62,246 nt of DNA from Salipiger sp. IMCC34102 (GCF_004145405.1 NZ_SELQ01000012.1:1-62246), one strand, 5' to 3'; positions 33,279 through 41,926 are shown, numbered from the stretch's first letter. Program-made: numbers and translations. The notes: generated from the sequence alone by a model not told the origin.

Positions 33279-33874
33279 CCCAGCAGATCCGCCGCGGTCA
33301 CCAGCGCCGCCGCCACCTCCGGCAGGCGACGGCCCTGGTCCATCGCGGTCTTGCGAAGCAGGGAATAGGCCTCGTCCTCGGTGATGCCGCGCGCGCGCAT
33401 CAGCAGGCCCTTGGCCCGGTCGATGACCTTGCGGTCCTCCAGGGCACGCTTCGTTTCGGCCAGTTCCGCCCGCATCCGCTGCATCAGGCGAAAACGCGCG
33501 ATGGCGGCATCCAGCACCGGCTTGACGCGCGCCTGCGTCAGCCCGTCGACGACATAGGCCGACAGACCTGCCTCGATCGCGGCGGTAGACAGGCCGGTAT
33601 CGGTCCGGTCGACGAAAAGGGCGACAGGCCGCTCCAGCGGGCCGCTGGCCAGGGTCAACTCCTCGATGATGTCGCGCGAAGGGTCCGCCAGATCCACGAG
33701 GACCAGATCGGGTTCGATCTGCACGATCCGACGCGCCAGAGAGGCGCGGTCGGCCACGACGTGAATTTCGTAGTTGGTGTCGTCCCTCAGCGCGTCGATG
33801 ATCAGACGCGCCCGATCGGGATCGGGTTCTACGACGACGATGGAAAGGGGCGCGACCATGAGTTCTAAACCCAT
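33275..33874 (-). CDS. nasT: NasT antiterminator with ANTAR RNA-binding domain
   Basis: This protein of about 199 residues has an N-terminal pseudo-receiver (LSIVVVEPDPDRARLIIDAL; VLVDLADPSRDIIEELTLAS) and a C-terminal three-helix ANTAR domain (VIDRAKGLLMRARGITEDEA, then YSLLRKTAMDQGRRLPEVAA). NasT binds leader RNA hairpins to prevent termination. The start is uncertain: ATG 33874 has GGGGG nearby, ATG 33859 would begin MVAPLSIVVV, and the open frame reaches 33952. Together with NasS and the leader at 31882-31956 it makes a complete nitrate-responsive antitermination circuit. Confidence 0.9.
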   Translation of the reverse strand: MGLELMVAPLSIVVVEPDPDRARLIIDALRDDTNYEIHVVADRASLARRIVQIEPDLVLVDLADPSRDIIEELTLASGPLERPVALFVDRTDTGLSTAAIEAGLSAYVVDGLTQARVKPVLDAAIARFRLMQRMRAELAETKRALEDRKVIDRAKGLLMRARGITEDEAYSLLRKTAMDQGRRLPEVAAALVTAADLLG

Positions 33875-33952
33875 TCTTTCCCCCGAAGCGCCACCCGACG
33901 GGATGACGTTCAGTGCGAATTCCATCATCCTGCTGACCGTTTGAGCGGTCAA

Positions 33953-34281
33953 TGAAGCCCTTGCCCGCTAAGCGACCGAAATTGGGATAATGAAGGCTTT
34001 GCGGACCGAACCTGGCTCATCCTTCATGTAGCACCGCTCGCAAACTTCGCCTTGCTACGACCGAAGGAAAGCATCCTCTTCGAAAGAGACTGCCCTCGGC
34101 TTCGTGACAGGCAGCAGGTGTTTTGACAGGAAAGCTGTCCCCCTTCTCGAAGAAGCTTGCCGGGTCAGACGCTTCGGTTGTCGATTTTCCGCACTCTTTG
34201 TCGGCAAAACGGCCGTCGCGCAGGGTACCGGTCAAACGGAAGCGCCCGGTCCGTCACATCCGGATCGGTATGGAGTGCGGG
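33953..34281. other. Non-coding gap between nasT and the restriction region
   Basis: No convincing gene is seen. The stretch holds short open frames without ribosome sites or recognisable motifs. It presumably contains the nasT promoter and marks the boundary between the nitrate cluster and the accessory region. Confidence 0.5.
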
Positions 34282-34515
34282 TCAGACCCTGTCGAACCAG
34301 CTACCGTCGATGCGGACGCGCTCGACCATCTGTGTCGTGACGCCCAGGCCGTTCTCCTTGGGCAGGTCGCACAGACGGTCGCCGTCGATCTCCTGGATAC
34401 CGCCAGAGCCGCCGAGCTGTCGCAGCGCGTCGAGCGTGGCGAGCATGGCGAGCATCATGCCGGCGAGATCCGGCAATCCCTCGGGTTCGATCGTGAAGCG
34501 GCGGTCAGATGGCAT
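34282..34515 (-). pseudogene. Mrr-type restriction endonuclease remnant with internal deletion
   Basis: The 77-residue frame joins two ends of an Mrr-like protein. The first half, LPDLAGMMLAMLATLDALRQ then LGGSGGIQEID, resembles the Mrr_N winged helix. The second half, DGDRLCDLPKENGLGVTTQM then VERVRIDGSWFDRV, resembles the C-terminal tail of Mrr proteins (IDG-RL-L followed by the G-V and ID--FF end). The catalytic PD-(D/E)xK part, normally between them, is missing, and the join falls at EIDGD, where both ends carry ATCGAC-like sequence. It starts 11 bases inside the end of the methylase gene. A short expressed DNA-binding peptide cannot be excluded. The similarity is from memory of the family. 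Confidence 0.5.
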
Positions 34516-37500
34516 AGCGGCCCTCCTCGGTCATCTCGGCCATGCCGAGACCCGCGAGCGTTTCGAGCAGCGGAGCGACGGTGGTGGCGCGGCCGCGGGT
34601 AAAAGTGCGGGCGACCGCTTCGGCGTCGGCCTCGCCAAGGTCCTCCAGCGCCTCGCGGACTGCGGCGATCTGGGCGGGAAGCGTCTTGGGCCATTGGGCT
34701 TTGCCGGTCCTGGCGGCGGCGGCGATCTCGAGCTTGCCTTGCTTCGCTTCCGCCGCGCGGCCGTCGGGGTTCTGGTAGTCGGGGCGCAGCCAGCGGACGT
34801 GGCCGCGGGCCTCTTCCGCGGCGCGTTCGTGGTTGAGGGCCACGAGGTTCATCAGGATGTCGTTCTCGGAGAGGCCCTCGGGCCAGCCATAGGCCGCGGC
34901 CACGGCGGCGTCGATCCGGTCGTGGATGTCCTTGAGCAGACCGATCAGACCGTCCTCGTAGACCTGCCTGTCCTTGCCCTCGATCCCTTCACCGGCGCGA
35001 AGCTTTTCGAGGGTGTTGTACATCTGGGTCAGCGTCAGCTTCGGATGCCGCGCCTGCCGCTCCTTGCGGTGGGCGTCGAGCTCCTCGCCAAGCTGGCGCA
35101 GGGTGGTGCGCTGCGCGGGGGTGAGCTCGGGGAAGGGGAAGGGGTCGAAGCAGCGCGACTTCGTATACCTCTGGTCGTTTCCAACCCCAAGCCAAGATCC
35201 AGTTTCTCGAGCCCATGCCGTATGCACACCTGAGTTCAGAATTGTAAAGACGGCGGCATCGTCTGATCCGATTACTACAAGTGTCTGGTCTGGCAAGAAT
35301 TGTCCATCAAGGAATTGGAAAATTCTATGCCGCGAAGTCAAAACAGTAACAATGAATCGATCAAGGTTAGCTATAAAGCCCCTAAGATCATGATTTGCTC
35401 GTCTGTGAAGCCACCATTTCTCCCTAAGGTCCGGATCGCGATTTGTTGCTCGGAATGGTCTGACGCGATCCGTAAGCCACTGATAAATAGCCGGAGCGTC
35501 CTTCCGAAGTTCCTCTTCGTTTCTCGGATAGGCATCAATGACATATCTTGATATATCGCCAGCGAGTATTTCTCGCCCATTGCAATATTGACGAAGGATT
35601 TGTGCTGCGGAATCGTCCTCAGTCTTTAGCTTCTCTGCGACAGCACCTGAAACGACCATCCCCTCACCATGAGGAATTACTCCAGGAGATACCAAACGAA
35701 GATTTGCGCGAAGTGGCCTCGCCTTACTCAAATCGGGCCCTATGCGCATATCTGGCATTATCAACCCAAATTTTGTGAATAGCGCGACATCCCTCCCTTC
35801 TGCCTCGTTTCGCTCCCCGCTCTCGGACACGACCGTCACCAGCCGCCCAGCCCGACTGCCCGCTGCTGCGACGGTCATGCCGATCCGCACCGCAGCACCG
35901 TCCACGGTATCCACCCAAGGGTGATCCGGGATCGCGAAGAGCAGCGACAGGGGACGCTTCGCATCGCCCAGATGCGGCTCCAGCACTCGGCGGTTGAAGG
36001 TCTGGCGCAGGGAGTTCGTTGTGATCAGGCCGAACCGACGCAGGCCAGTCTCGCCATCGTAGGCGCGGGCCTTCAGCGCTGCCTTCTCCCACCAGAACAT
36101 CACAAGGTCGGCACTCTGCGGCATCTTCGGATAGGCGGTCCACAGGGCCTCGACATAGCCGTCGCCGAGGGCCTCGCGCATCTTGAGCTTGCCGATGAAC
36201 GGCGGGTTGCCGACGATGAAGGTCGCCTCGGGCCAGACCGCCGGGCGGGGATCGGCGTAGTCGTAGATCTGCACGCGCGCCGCGGGGTCCGGCACCTCTT
36301 CCCCCGTCGCCGGATGGCGCATGGTGGTCGTCCCGTCCCAGCGGGTCACAGGCGCGCCGTCCTTGTCCAGCCGGGGCGTGCGGTCCGTCCATGTTAGGAC
36401 GGCGTCGCGATGTTCGATGTTTTCGAAGTCGCGCAGGATCGGCTCTGACGGCGCCGCCTTGCCGTGGGTGCGGTAGTGCCATTGCAGGTAGCCGATCCAC
36501 AGCACCAGCTCGGCCACGTTCGCGGCCCAGGGGTTCAGCTCGATCCCAAGGAACTGGTGCGGATCGACGGTATATCCCGCAAGGCCAAGGTTGGCCTGTG
36601 TCTCGCCCAGCTCCTCCATGGTGGCAACCACCTCGCCCTCAAGCCGCTTCATCAGCTCGAGCGCGACGTAGAGGAAATTTCCGCTGCCACAGGCCGGGTC
36701 CAGCACGGTGACCTCGCAGAGGGTGCGGTGGAAGTCCTGAACTGCGCGCAGCGCCTCCTTTTCCTTGCCCTGACTGCGCAGCAGGTCGGCGGCGGCCTGT
36801 ACGCTGCGCAAGTCGGCGCGCAGGGGCTCGATGATCGTCGGCATCACCAGCCGCTCGACATAGGCCCGCGGCGTGTAGTGGGCGCCCAATTTGTGCCGGC
36901 TCTTCTTGTCAAGGGCGCGCTCCAGAAGCGTGCCGAAGATCGCCGGCTCGACCTGTTTCCAGTCAGCCTCCGCCGCCTCGATCAACAGGCTCAGCTGAAC
37001 CTCGGACAGGGGCAGCGCCATGGCATCGCGGAACAGGCCGCCGTTGAAGCGCAGAAGCTTCGCCATCAGCACGGGCGAGTTGCCGCCGGTGTTCATGGTG
37101 TCCCACAGCGATTGCAGCACGAATTCGGCCTGGTCCGGCTTGCCCCGCAACTCGCGCAGCTTGTCGCGGAAACTGTCCTTCGGCAAAAGCTCCACGTCCT
37201 CGGCGAACATCGTGAAGAGGCATCGCATGGGGAAGCGCGCGACGGTTTCGCCGTCGTGTCCCTGCCCCTCGAAACTCTTGCCCAGTTCGGCCAGGTGGCC
37301 GGCGATCTCCCGCGTGACCTCCGCCGACCTTCGCGCGGGGTCGAGTGCTGCGGGATCGGTCCAGATGGTGCGCAGCCGCGCGCGGATCCCTTCGTCGCGC
37401 AGGTCGTCGAGGTGGATGCGAAACCGGTTTCCGTCCGGGAATTGCGTGTAGCCCTGCCCCTGCCCCGAGAAATCGGCGAAGACCTCGATGACGTGGCCCA

Positions 37501-37888
37501 CGTCCACGATCAGCAGAAACGGCGGCCATCCGTCGCTGCGGGACACGGCCCGCGCATAGTTGTCCGCCTGGTTGCGGGCCCGCAGCATGGTGTCCTCGAA
37601 GGACCGCGTGCCGCGACGCCCGTGGCCGACCTTCTCGGACCCGCCGCCCTGCCGAAGGTCCAGTTGATCCTGCTCCGCCTTCGGTCCGGCCCCCTGCTTG
37701 GCCTCCATCACGAAGCACCCGCTGCGGTACAGGTCGATCCGCCTTGGGCTGCGTCGCACCCGATGGGTTTCCGTGACGGGACGTTCGAACCGGTAGTCAT
37801 CCGTCTGGCCGTCGCTTTGCGCCGGTTTCGGGCGATCGACCTCCAGCACGTTACACAACTCTGCTGCGAACTGCTGAAAGTTCGCCAT
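34505..37888 (-). CDS. MmeI-like (type IIG/IIL) restriction-methylation protein
   Basis: This 1127-residue protein combines nuclease and adenine-methylase parts. Near the N-terminus a PD-(D/E)xK-type nuclease motif is visible (D52, then E62-A-K64 in CFVMEAKQG). A helical linker follows, then the methylase: DPACGSGNFLYVAL (motif I, from 397) and NPPF (motif IV, 561-564). The target-recognition region comes after it (about 700-910), then a helical C-terminus. This order fits the MmeI family, though MmeI itself is about 920 residues. Bases 35160-35790, coding for residues about 700-910, are visibly AT-richer than the rest, suggesting an exchanged specificity region. No separate endonuclease, helicase or BREX/DISARM partner is adjacent. 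An orphan methylase is the alternative. Confidence 0.85.
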   Translation of the reverse strand: MANFQQFAAELCNVLEVDRPKPAQSDGQTDDYRFERPVTETHRVRRSPRRIDLYRSGCFVMEAKQGAGPKAEQDQLDLRQGGGSEKVGHGRRGTRSFEDTMLRARNQADNYARAVSRSDGWPPFLLIVDVGHVIEVFADFSGQGQGYTQFPDGNRFRIHLDDLRDEGIRARLRTIWTDPAALDPARRSAEVTREIAGHLAELGKSFEGQGHDGETVARFPMRCLFTMFAEDVELLPKDSFRDKLRELRGKPDQAEFVLQSLWDTMNTGGNSPVLMAKLLRFNGGLFRDAMALPLSEVQLSLLIEAAEADWKQVEPAIFGTLLERALDKKSRHKLGAHYTPRAYVERLVMPTIIEPLRADLRSVQAAADLLRSQGKEKEALRAVQDFHRTLCEVTVLDPACGSGNFLYVALELMKRLEGEVVATMEELGETQANLGLAGYTVDPHQFLGIELNPWAANVAELVLWIGYLQWHYRTHGKAAPSEPILRDFENIEHRDAVLTWTDRTPRLDKDGAPVTRWDGTTTMRHPATGEEVPDPAARVQIYDYADPRPAVWPEATFIVGNPPFIGKLKMREALGDGYVEALWTAYPKMPQSADLVMFWWEKAALKARAYDGETGLRRFGLITTNSLRQTFNRRVLEPHLGDAKRPLSLLFAIPDHPWVDTVDGAAVRIGMTVAAAGSRAGRLVTVVSESGERNEAEGRDVALFTKFGLIMPDMRIGPDLSKARPLRANLRLVSPGVIPHGEGMVVSGAVAEKLKTEDDSAAQILRQYCNGREILAGDISRYVIDAYPRNEEELRKDAPAIYQWLTDRVRPFRATNRDPDLREKWWLHRRANHDLRGFIANLDRFIVTVLTSRHRIFQFLDGQFLPDQTLVVIGSDDAAVFTILNSGVHTAWARETGSWLGVGNDQRYTKSRCFDPFPFPELTPAQRTTLRQLGEELDAHRKERQARHPKLTLTQMYNTLEKLRAGEGIEGKDRQVYEDGLIGLLKDIHDRIDAAVAAAYGWPEGLSENDILMNLVALNHERAAEEARGHVRWLRPDYQNPDGRAAEAKQGKLEIAAAARTGKAQWPKTLPAQIAAVREALEDLGEADAEAVARTFTRGRATTVAPLLETLAGLGMAEMTEEGRYAI

Positions 37889-38072
37889 TTCGCTGCCGCC
37901 GGACCTGCTCCAGCGCTAAACGAATTCTTCAATCGACAAAACGGTTTTTCCCTCGGCCGGGAGGATTACACGCAATCGAAAGCACGGCAACGGCTCTCGA
38001 ACCGACCTTGAAGCAGACTCCACGAGAGCTCTTCGGACCCATTTGTTGACTTCATGATCCGGTACCTCGGCT

Positions 38073-38189
38073 TTACCTGTCGCCCGACCACGGATCGACG
38101 ATCGCAATGCCCGTCGCTTCGAAATCCCGGACGTTGCGCGTCACGACACTCATGCCATGCACGAGGGCCGTCGCCGCGAGAGGCGCTCC
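38073..38189 (-). pseudogene. VapC/PIN-domain toxin fragment (C-terminus)
   Basis: On the minus strand from 38189 the frame reads GAPLAATALVHGMSVVTRNV, then RDFEATGIAIVDPWSGDR and a stop. This is the typical end of FitB/VapC ribonucleases (A-AL-HG--VVTRN--DF---G). The upstream part (HILSREC) does not match the family, there is no N-terminus and no antitoxin gene. The 184 bases between this stop and the methylase start (37889-38072) hold nothing recognisable. Confidence 0.65.
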
Positions 38190-38310
38190 GCATTCTCTGG
38201 ACAGGATGTGGCGCTTTTTAAGCCTTGATCTGCTCCTGCTGATCGGGTTGCGCTACTTCGATTTGCAGCGAGTAGATCACTGCCGGTGGTTGTGACCTGC
38301 CACGGGTCTT

Positions 38311-39291
38311 TCATCCAGCCGTGACTGGAGCCCGGTTGGAGTTTACGCCGATCGGCGCAGGGTGAGTAATCGCCCGACGCGCAGAGCTTTCCTCTCGCGC
38401 AGCGGGGCGGGCGATTGCGGTGGTCAGGGCCCGCGCGTAGTCAGCCGGGGTTTGGTAATTCAAGGCCGAGTGCGGGCGTTCAGTATTGTAGTCGGCAGCC
38501 CAGGCGGCGATTACGACCCGGGCGTGGGCCAGGTTGCGGAACATGGTATCGTTGAGCAGCTCGTCCCGCATCCGCCCGTTGAAGCTTTCTACGAAGCCGT
38601 TCTGCATCGGCTTGCCCGGCGCAATGTAGTGCCACTCGATCCTGTGGGCGGCCGCGAAGGTTAAGATCGCGTTACTGGTCAGTTCGGTGCCATTGTCGCT
38701 GACAATCATTCCGGGTTTGCCGCGGCGTTCGATCAGCGCCGTCAGCTCACGCGCCACACGGCGCCCCGAGATCGAGGCGTCCGGGATCGCAGCGAGGCAT
38801 TCCCGGGTGACGTCGTCGACCACGTTGAGAACCCGGAAGTGTTAACCGTTGGCGTACTGGTCATGGACGAAATCCAGCGACCAGCGCGCATTGGGCCTCA
38901 CCTCGACTAGGTTCGGGGCTCGTGTCCCGACAGCCTTGCGCCGGGCCTTTCGCTTACGGACCGTAAGACCTTCTTCGCGGTAGAGCCGATAGATCCGGTT
39001 GATCCCCGAAGGCTCGCCCCCGCGGCGCAACAGCACGAAGAGGCGCCGATAGCCGAACCGCCGACGTTCGTTGACCAGCTCCCGCAACCGCCCGCGTAGC
39101 ACCGTGTCCGACGCGCGCTGCGCTTGGTAGCGGATCATCTTGCGATCCGCCCCGGCAATCCGGCACGCCCGCCGTTCCGAGAGTCCGAACCGGGCCTTCA
39201 GATGCGCGACCGCCTCGCGCTTCACGCATTCGCCATTGTCACTCGGACCAATGGCGTGACATGGCTCATCGTCACCACTTTTTTGAAACAA
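38311..39291 (-). pseudogene. IS3-family transposase orfB with nonsense codon
   Basis: The DDE transposase reads through in one frame except for a TAA at 38842-38844. Before it is RPNARWSLDFVHDQYANG; after it [21 protein letters not shown] and [14 protein letters not shown]. The catalytic D, D and E are all still encoded, so one base change may have inactivated it. The frame overlaps orfA, as expected for IS3 programmed frameshifting. Confidence 0.85.
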
Positions 39292-39578
39292 GCTCTTTCA
39301 TCGCGGCGAGATCGAGCATCTGCTCGGCAAGTAGCTTCTTCAGCTTGGCGTTCTCATCCTCGAGTGCCTTCAGCCGCTTCGCTTCCGATACTGTCAGGAC
39401 GCCGAACTTGGCCTTCCAGTTGTAGAAGGTGCCTTCCGACATGCCGTTCGGCGCTACAAACGATCCCGCGGATCGTTTGCTTGACGCTTGAACTGCGGCG
39501 CAGGTCCGCGCACTTCGCACCTGCCTTGTGCTCGGTCATGATGCCGATGATATACTCGTCCGTGAATCTCGTTCGCTT
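39272..39578 (-). pseudogene. IS3-family orfA disrupted by a short palindromic insertion
   Basis: OrfA begins KRTRFTDEYIIGIMTEHKAG, then AKCADLRR, in one frame and continues MSEGTFYNWKAKFG, ending LLAEQMLDLAAMKELVSKKW, in another. Between them about 43 extra bases (around 39448-39492) hold a perfect inverted repeat, AAACGATCC (39459-39467) with GGATCGTTT (39471-39479). The insertion shifts the frame and destroys OrfA. No ATG is present where the family usually starts. Confidence 0.75.
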
Positions 39579-40111
39579 CTTTGTCCGCCTTCAAGTTGGG
39601 CCGGACTCTAATCGACGGTGGGGGAAAAATCCCGTAGCAGGTCAGGACCGGCATGATGCAGGACGGACCCTACGAGACCTTCCGCCGGGAGTTCGAGGCG
39701 CGCCTTCGCGCCGAGCAATCAACGATCGGCGATGACCTGAAGCTGCGAGACAAGATGATCGCCGAGCAGCAGGCCAAGGTCGACAATATCTTCGGGGCCA
39801 TCGAGACTGGTGAGTTCTCCCCACCGCTCGTCGCACGCCTGAACACCCTCCAGGCCGAGCTCGAGCAGATGAAGAGCCAGCGGGAGGCGGCGACGCCGGC
39901 ACCGGTGGAGCTACCCGACGACCTGCCGACGCTCTACCGCACCCATGTGGAAGATCTGGTAGGATCGCTGTCGGACCCGACGGTGCGCGACCGCGGGTCG
40001 GATGCGCTGCGGGAGCTGATTTCCGCGGTCATCGTGCGTCCGCGCCCCGGCGGTGGGCACGAGGTCGAGTTGGCAGGTACGATGCTGGGATTGCTGGGCT
40101 TTGGGGACAGC

Positions 40112-40141
40112 AAAAACGCCGCGGGCCTTTCGGCAGCGGCG
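40112..40141 (-). terminator. Probable original terminator of the initiator tRNA gene
   Basis: On the minus strand CGCCGC (40141-40136) pairs with GCGGCG (40122-40117), with an inner GCC/GGC region and TTTTT (40116-40112). It lies immediately downstream, in tRNA sense, of the left copy of the tRNA 3' end. The intact tRNA at 62134-62210 has no such terminator next to it. The island has apparently separated the two. Confidence 0.65.
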
Positions 40142-40166
40142 TGTTCGTTTGAGTTGGTTGCGGGAG
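40141..40166. repeat. Left attachment site (26-bp direct repeat, copy of the tRNA 3' end)
   Basis: These 26 bases are identical to 62120-62145. The inner part TGGTTGCGGGA is the complement of the 3' end, including CCA, of the initiator tRNA. The sequence just to the right (40167-40200) has only scattered tRNA-like words, so this is an att copy and not a second tRNA. Confidence 0.9.
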
Positions 40167-40207
40167 GGCGCATTGGCTTGAACCGAACTACCGGGAATTT
40201 CGGTTAA

Positions 40208-40535
40208 CAGCGTTGGTGATGCCAGAAGGTATTTCTGACCTCTAAGATCTGAGTGTTGTTCAGAAAGGGCGGAAAGCAGACTTTCGCTGCGGGCGCATTG
40301 GCACGACATGGACTTACAAAAGCGGACGCTTATCCCCAGTTTCTCGTGCCATCTCAGCTTGAAAAGATGTAGTTCTTTCCCGAAGGAAGAATTCCACATC
40401 ATACCCGTGCGCGACCGCGTGGTTCACAATCCCTTGCCTCCGTCAGTTTGACGTTGGTCCTTCGCGTGCGGTGCCCATATGAGGGATAGGAGCGGGTCTT
40501 CAATTGTCTCGCGCACTTCACGCAAGGATGCATCC
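40208..40535. other. Non-coding left flank of the island
   Basis: No gene is seen. The stretch includes words common in intergenic repeats (for example GGGCGGAAAGCAGACTTTCG near 40267) and the likely promoter of the first cargo gene. Confidence 0.45.
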
Positions 40536-40916
40536 ATGACCGACCATCTCCGCCCAGCGGCAACCTTCGCCGCACTCGTCGCCACCGTCTTCATGTCCGC
40601 CGCGCCCGCCATCGCGCAATCGACGGACCATGGCACCATGCACGGCACCATGACCACGGACGAGGGCAGCATGGGTGCCATGGACACCATGATGGAGGCC
40701 ATGGCACCCATCGAGCCGACCGGCGATGCGGATGCCGACTTCCTTCTCATGATGATCCCGCACCACCAGAGCGCCGTCGACATGTCGCGCGCCTCGCTGG
40801 CGGAGATGGACGACCCGGAAACCGTCGCCTTGGCCGAGACCATCATCGAGGCGCAGGAAGCCGAGATCGACATGATGAAGGCGATGCTGACCCGGCTGGG
40901 TCATCCCGTCGAATAG
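40536..40916 (+). CDS. Secreted DUF305 protein
   Basis: This 126-residue exported protein has a signal peptide ending in AAPAIAQS, a methionine- and histidine-rich mature start (DHGTMHGTMTTDEGSMGAMD), and the DUF305 core MMIPHHQSAVDMSRASLAEM. DUF305 proteins are ferritin-like helical bundles often found with copper genes; the HHQ and methionines suit metal binding. The start at 40536 has AAGGA upstream. It is the first of three genes (DUF305, DUF411, cytochrome c) on this strand. Confidence 0.85.
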   Translation: MTDHLRPAATFAALVATVFMSAAPAIAQSTDHGTMHGTMTTDEGSMGAMDTMMEAMAPIEPTGDADADFLLMMIPHHQSAVDMSRASLAEMDDPETVALAETIIEAQEAEIDMMKAMLTRLGHPVE

Positions 40917-40994
40917 GGGATGTCGTGTGGTGGACGAGTCAGCCGTCTGCCACTGCCCCAGAATATTACACCCCATCCATTCACGAGGTTCACA

Positions 40995-41480
40995 ATGACG
41001 TTTCATCCCTCGCTCAACCGCCGCTCTGCACTCGGGGCGATCGGCTGTGGCGTGACGTCCTTGGCGCTTCCCGCCGTCGTGAGAGCAGAGGCACCGGCGA
41101 CCCCGCTCGCGCTGCACGTCGCCAAGAGCCCGACCTGCGGTTGTTGCGAGGCCTGGGTGAATTTGGCCGTCGCCGAAGGCTTCGACGTCGCAACGACGGA
41201 GATGGATGACGTGACCCCCGCCAAGGTGCAGGCTGGCGTGCCGCAGCCCCTGTGGTCTTGCCATACCGCGTCGGTCGCGGGCTACGTCATCGAGGGCCAT
41301 GTGCCGTTCGCGGCCATCGCCATGCTGCTGCGTGACAGGCCAGCGATCACTGGGCTCGCCGTGCCGGGCATGCCCATAGGCTCCCCCGGCATGGGCGACG
41401 ATCCGACGGCGCGCTTCGATGTGATCGCCTTTGGCGGCGATGCGGCGGACGGGCAGGTCTACTTCAAGGCCGGTGCATGA
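40995..41480 (+). CDS. DUF411 protein, probable periplasmic copper-binding protein
   Basis: This 161-residue protein has a twin-arginine-like leader (NRRSALGAIGCGVTSLALPA) and the DUF411 pattern: SPTCGCCEAW near the start, CHTASVAGYVIEGHVP in the middle and GLAVPGMPIGSPGMG near the end. Members often occur in copper or silver resistance clusters. The CGCC motif and the conserved CH pair could bind metal. The start follows GAGG. The stop overlaps the cytochrome start by 4 bases. Confidence 0.88.
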   Translation: MTFHPSLNRRSALGAIGCGVTSLALPAVVRAEAPATPLALHVAKSPTCGCCEAWVNLAVAEGFDVATTEMDDVTPAKVQAGVPQPLWSCHTASVAGYVIEGHVPFAAIAMLLRDRPAITGLAVPGMPIGSPGMGDDPTARFDVIAFGGDAADGQVYFKAGA

Positions 41481-41926
41481 GGCGCAGCCTGATTGCCGGG
41501 GCGAGCGTCCTGGCCGCCGGGGTGGCCTGGTTCGTCGTGGCCGACCGCATGGCAGAGGCCGAGACCATCCGGCTGCGGCCCGACTCGCCGGACGTGGTGA
41601 CGCAGGGGGCAGAGATCTACGCCGCGGCCTGCGCCAGTTGTCACGGGGTTGATCTGGAGGGCCAGCCGAACTGGCGCTCCCGCAATGCCGACGGGCGGTT
41701 GCCAGCTCCGCCACACGATGAGACCGGCCACACCTGGCACCATGACGCCACTGCCCTGTTTCAACTGACCAAGGTCGGGGTGGCCGAGATGATCGGCGAC
41801 CCCGGATATGCATCCGACATGCCGGCTTTCGCCGACACCCTGAGTGATGCGGAGATCGTGGCGGTCCTGAGTTACATCAAGTCGACCTGGCCCGCCGACA
41901 TCCGCGCGCGCCACGACGGGCTCTGA
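41477..41926 (+). CDS. Small c-type cytochrome
   Basis: This 149-residue exported protein has one N-terminal helix (SLIAGASVLAAGVAWFVVAD) and one haem c site, CASCHG, with a distal methionine likely in YASDMPAF. It would pass electrons in the periplasm, perhaps with the DUF411 protein. It is co-translated with the gene before it and is convergent with csoR; the 43-base gap holds nothing notable. Confidence 0.88.
   Translation: MRRSLIAGASVLAAGVAWFVVADRMAEAETIRLRPDSPDVVTQGAEIYAAACASCHGVDLEGQPNWRSRNADGRLPAPPHDETGHTWHHDATALFQLTKVGVAEMIGDPGYASDMPAFADTLSDAEIVAVLSYIKSTWPADIRARHDGL

Larger units (their letters stand above)
38293..39644 (-). mobile_element. Damaged IS3-family insertion sequence
   Basis: A 1352-bp element has imperfect terminal inverted repeats: TGACCTGCCACGGG at 38293 and, read inward on the minus strand from 39644, TGACCTGCTACGGG. 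It carries orfA and orfB in the usual overlapping arrangement on the minus strand. Both genes are broken. The bases flanking the ends (TTG on the left, GGA on the right) do not form a target duplication. The right end cuts a serine recombinase whose N-terminal half is not found on the left side, so a deletion probably followed insertion. Confidence 0.85.
39645..40207 (+). pseudogene. Large serine recombinase, C-terminal half only
   Basis: The frame encodes the coiled-coil end of a large serine recombinase, for example DKMIAEQQAKVDNIFGAIET, LNTLQAELEQMKSQREAATP, and DLPTLYRTHVEDLVGSLSDP followed by TVRDRGSDALRELISAVIVR. This lines up with GLSDLYRRKVADLATSLQDP and IRSKALETLRGLIERVTVRT of the intact recombinase at 60531-62177. 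The catalytic N-terminus is lost at the IS3 end. Both proteins run into the same att sequence, translated CSFELVAG. It is the relic of an older island at the same tRNA. Confidence 0.85.

Noticed and set aside
34505-37888. BREX or DISARM methylase
   Set aside because: An N-terminal nuclease motif and the MmeI-like order fit a stand-alone enzyme, and no brx, pgl or drm partner is adjacent.
40167-40200. Second tRNA gene at the left end of the island
   Set aside because: Only the 3' end of the tRNA is present; words like TTGAACC and CTACCGGG do not make arms of a tRNA.
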